A DNA stretch of 6,944 nucleotides from Candidatus Aminicenantota bacterium (GTDB taxonomy: Bacteria > Acidobacteriota > Aminicenantia > UBA2199): contig CP070627.1 of the NCBI GenBank assembly GCA_020355945.1, positions 1,604,489 to 1,611,432 of the forward strand, read 5' to 3'. The notes below the pieces were generated by a model. The model worked only from the letters and a program-made list of their open reading frames with translations, did no database searches and was not told where the DNA came from. The translations under genes were made by a program, and so were the position numbers. Shown one piece after another: positions 5,729 through 6,944 of this stretch; the stretch's first letter is position 1, and every line of letters starts with the position of its first letter.

Positions 5729-6808
5729 ATGAAAATGAAAAAAATGACTCAAATTGCAGTTTTGGTGGGTATAATTTTTTTACTTACCTCCGAATTTGTC
5801 TTTACCTGTACATCTTTTGCCCTCAACCATAAGGGTTATCTCATTTTCGGTACCAATTATGACAACAGTTTTGCGCCAGGCTTGATCTTTGTGAACAAAA
5901 AAAATGTACAAAAAACCGGCTGGGAACCCAGTACCAACGGGAAAATAGCCACCTGGGTATCTAAATACGGAAGTGTCACTTTTAGTGTTGCCGGTTCTCA
6001 CCTTGCCTGGGCCGGGATGAATGAAGCCGGTTTGGTGATAAGCACCATGTCCCTTTCGGAAACCAAAGTTTCCGCAGCGGATGAACGCCCGCCCCTGGTA
6101 TCTCCTTTATGGATGCAATATATCCTGGATACCTGCGGTTCCGTTGAGGAGGTGATTGAAATTGACAGGCGGATAAGGAACTCAGATACCCGCGATCATT
6201 ACCTGGTTTGCGATAGGAAAGGAAACGGTGCTGCTCTTGAATTCCTGGAGGGAAAAATGGTCTATCACACCCAGGAGACCCTGCCGGTGAAAGTGTTAGC
6301 CAATGGCCTTTATTCAGTATGCGCTGATCATTGGAAACGAAAGGCTCCGCTAACCTCACAACCTTATCACTCCATCAACCGGTTTGTCCGGGCAGCCAAC
6401 CTGATGGCATCATATCAGCCGAAAGATAATAAATCTGCCATTGATTATGCGTTTAAAATATTGAAAAACGTCATCCATCCCAGGGAAGAGTTAACCCGCT
6501 GGTCCATTGTATTTGACACCAGGAATTTTATGATTTATTTCCGAAGTTATAACAATCAAAAAATCCGCCGGATCGATTTCAAGAAGCTTGACTTCCACTG
6601 TCATACCCCGATAAAAATGCTTGATGTTCATCAGGATCTTTCCGGGGATATCAGCGATTCGTTTATTGATTATTCACACGAGATTAATCTAAATCTGACG
6701 GTCCGGGCCGTTAAAAACTTTCGCCCGGAATTTGAAGTGGAGAAGCTAATGCCCCTATTACAAATGATGGAACGCTTTCCCTGTAAATCCAAATCCCCAG
6801 GGAATTAA
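5729..6808 (+). CDS. Exported choloylglycine hydrolase family protein (linear amide C-N hydrolase)
   Basis: This is a 359-residue Ntn-hydrolase of the family that contains bile salt hydrolases and penicillin V acylases, which cleave linear amide bonds. A signal peptide (KMKK, then a hydrophobic stretch at about residues 8-25) ends just before CTSFAL. C27 is the expected nucleophile, exposed as the N-terminal residue after cleavage. VFTC is not a normal lipobox. Further family marks are GTNYD at 41-45 with catalytic-type D45, GMNEAGLVIS at 96-105, N192 in VLANGLY, and R218 or R221 in NRFVRAA. The Arg or Lys usually found in the G-[RK]-N-x-D motif is Thr42 here, which may alter substrate choice. 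AAGGAG at 5717-5722, six bases from ATG, supports the start. The substrate is unknown: it may be N-acyl amides, acyl-homoserine lactones or peptides. Bile salts are unlikely to be assumed without host context. Confidence 0.85.
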   Translation: MKMKKMTQIAVLVGIIFLLTSEFVFTCTSFALNHKGYLIFGTNYDNSFAPGLIFVNKKNVQKTGWEPSTNGKIATWVSKYGSVTFSVAGSHLAWAGMNEAGLVISTMSLSETKVSAADERPPLVSPLWMQYILDTCGSVEEVIEIDRRIRNSDTRDHYLVCDRKGNGAALEFLEGKMVYHTQETLPVKVLANGLYSVCADHWKRKAPLTSQPYHSINRFVRAANLMASYQPKDNKSAIDYAFKILKNVIHPREELTRWSIVFDTRNFMIYFRSYNNQKIRRIDFKKLDFHCHTPIKMLDVHQDLSGDISDSFIDYSHEINLNLTVRAVKNFRPEFEVEKLMPLLQMMERFPCKSKSPGN

Positions 6809-6900
6809 GTTACTATCCAATTTGAAAATACATAATTTTTTTTTAACTGTTGAAATTTTTTTCTATTTATGCTAATTAATATTTTCAATTTTTAAAATAG
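6809..6900. other. AT-rich spacer between two exported-protein genes
   Basis: The spacer is dominated by A/T runs. TTGAAAATA (6822-6830) and TATTTTCAA (6880-6888) are perfect inverted copies 49 bases apart, but in such AT-rich DNA this carries little weight. No GC-rich terminator stem and no convincing spaced promoter could be identified. Confidence 0.4.
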
Positions 6901-6912
6901 AAGGAGGGTAAC

Positions 6913-6944
6913 ATGAAAATGAAACAATTGGGAGTTTTGGTTTT
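6913..6944 (+). CDS. Start of another gene, probably exported, cut by the window end
   Basis: Only ten complete codons are visible, encoding MKMKQLGVLV. A very strong ribosome binding site, AAGGAGG at 6901-6907, is spaced five bases from the ATG. The first residues resemble those of the upstream hydrolase (MKMKKMTQIAVLV), which suggests a signal peptide and perhaps a tandem paralogue. Too little is present to name the product. Confidence 0.6.
   Translation, partial: MKMKQLGVLV

Noticed and set aside
5982..6359. Minus-strand 125-codon ORF
   Set aside because: It is opposite the clearly coding hydrolase gene, has no family pattern and no ribosome binding site.

Overview
The window reads as a bacterial defence island followed by an ordinary secreted hydrolase gene. 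Genes have AT-rich spacers, good Shine-Dalgarno sites and recognisable sigma70-like promoters. Only part of the DNA is AT-rich: the first gene is visibly richer in G+C than the rloA/rloB-like pair and the nucleotidyltransferase, which suggests separately acquired modules. The host cannot be fixed from sequence alone. The TIR-STAND-TPR protein and the exported choloylglycine-hydrolase-family protein resemble families I associate with Desulfobacterota, Acidobacteriota/Aminicenantota and similar environmental lineages; this is a weak guess.

Layout. Bases 1-54 hold a promoter. Bases 73-2738 encode a large TIR - NTPase (STAND/NB-ARC-like) - TPR protein. Its last part is split: the main frame leaves the family pattern near 2390 and ends at 2541, while the real C-terminal TPRs continue in another frame to 2738. 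The family segment that should lie between them appears to be deleted. A small basic ORF (2741-2953, minus strand) with a 15-bp tandem duplication converges on it. A promoter and an almost perfect inverted repeat precede a two-gene operon (3043-4350, 4359-4973) encoding an AAA15/OLD-like ATPase (RloA/AbiLi type) and an RloB-like (AbiLii type) protein. A terminator-like hairpin and a near-consensus promoter follow. Then comes a GTG-start minimal nucleotidyltransferase (5111-5407), the antitoxin type of HEPN-MNT pairs. Its expected toxin partner survives only as a 29-codon overlapping ORF. About 240 bp without a gene follows. A secreted Ntn-hydrolase of the choloylglycine hydrolase family occupies 5729-6808, and the start of another gene with a similar first few residues lies at 6913, cut by the window end.

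How it fits together. The TIR-STAND protein would sense a threat through its TPRs and deplete NAD+ through the TIR domain. RloA/RloB would be an ATPase sensor with a nuclease-like effector. The MNT would restrain a HEPN RNase. All are abortive-infection or toxin-antitoxin themes. Two of the three modules look damaged: the TIR-STAND C-terminus and the HEPN toxin. The RloA/RloB pair is the only module that looks whole, and it has the clearest regulatory architecture. The exported hydrolase probably marks the edge of the island.
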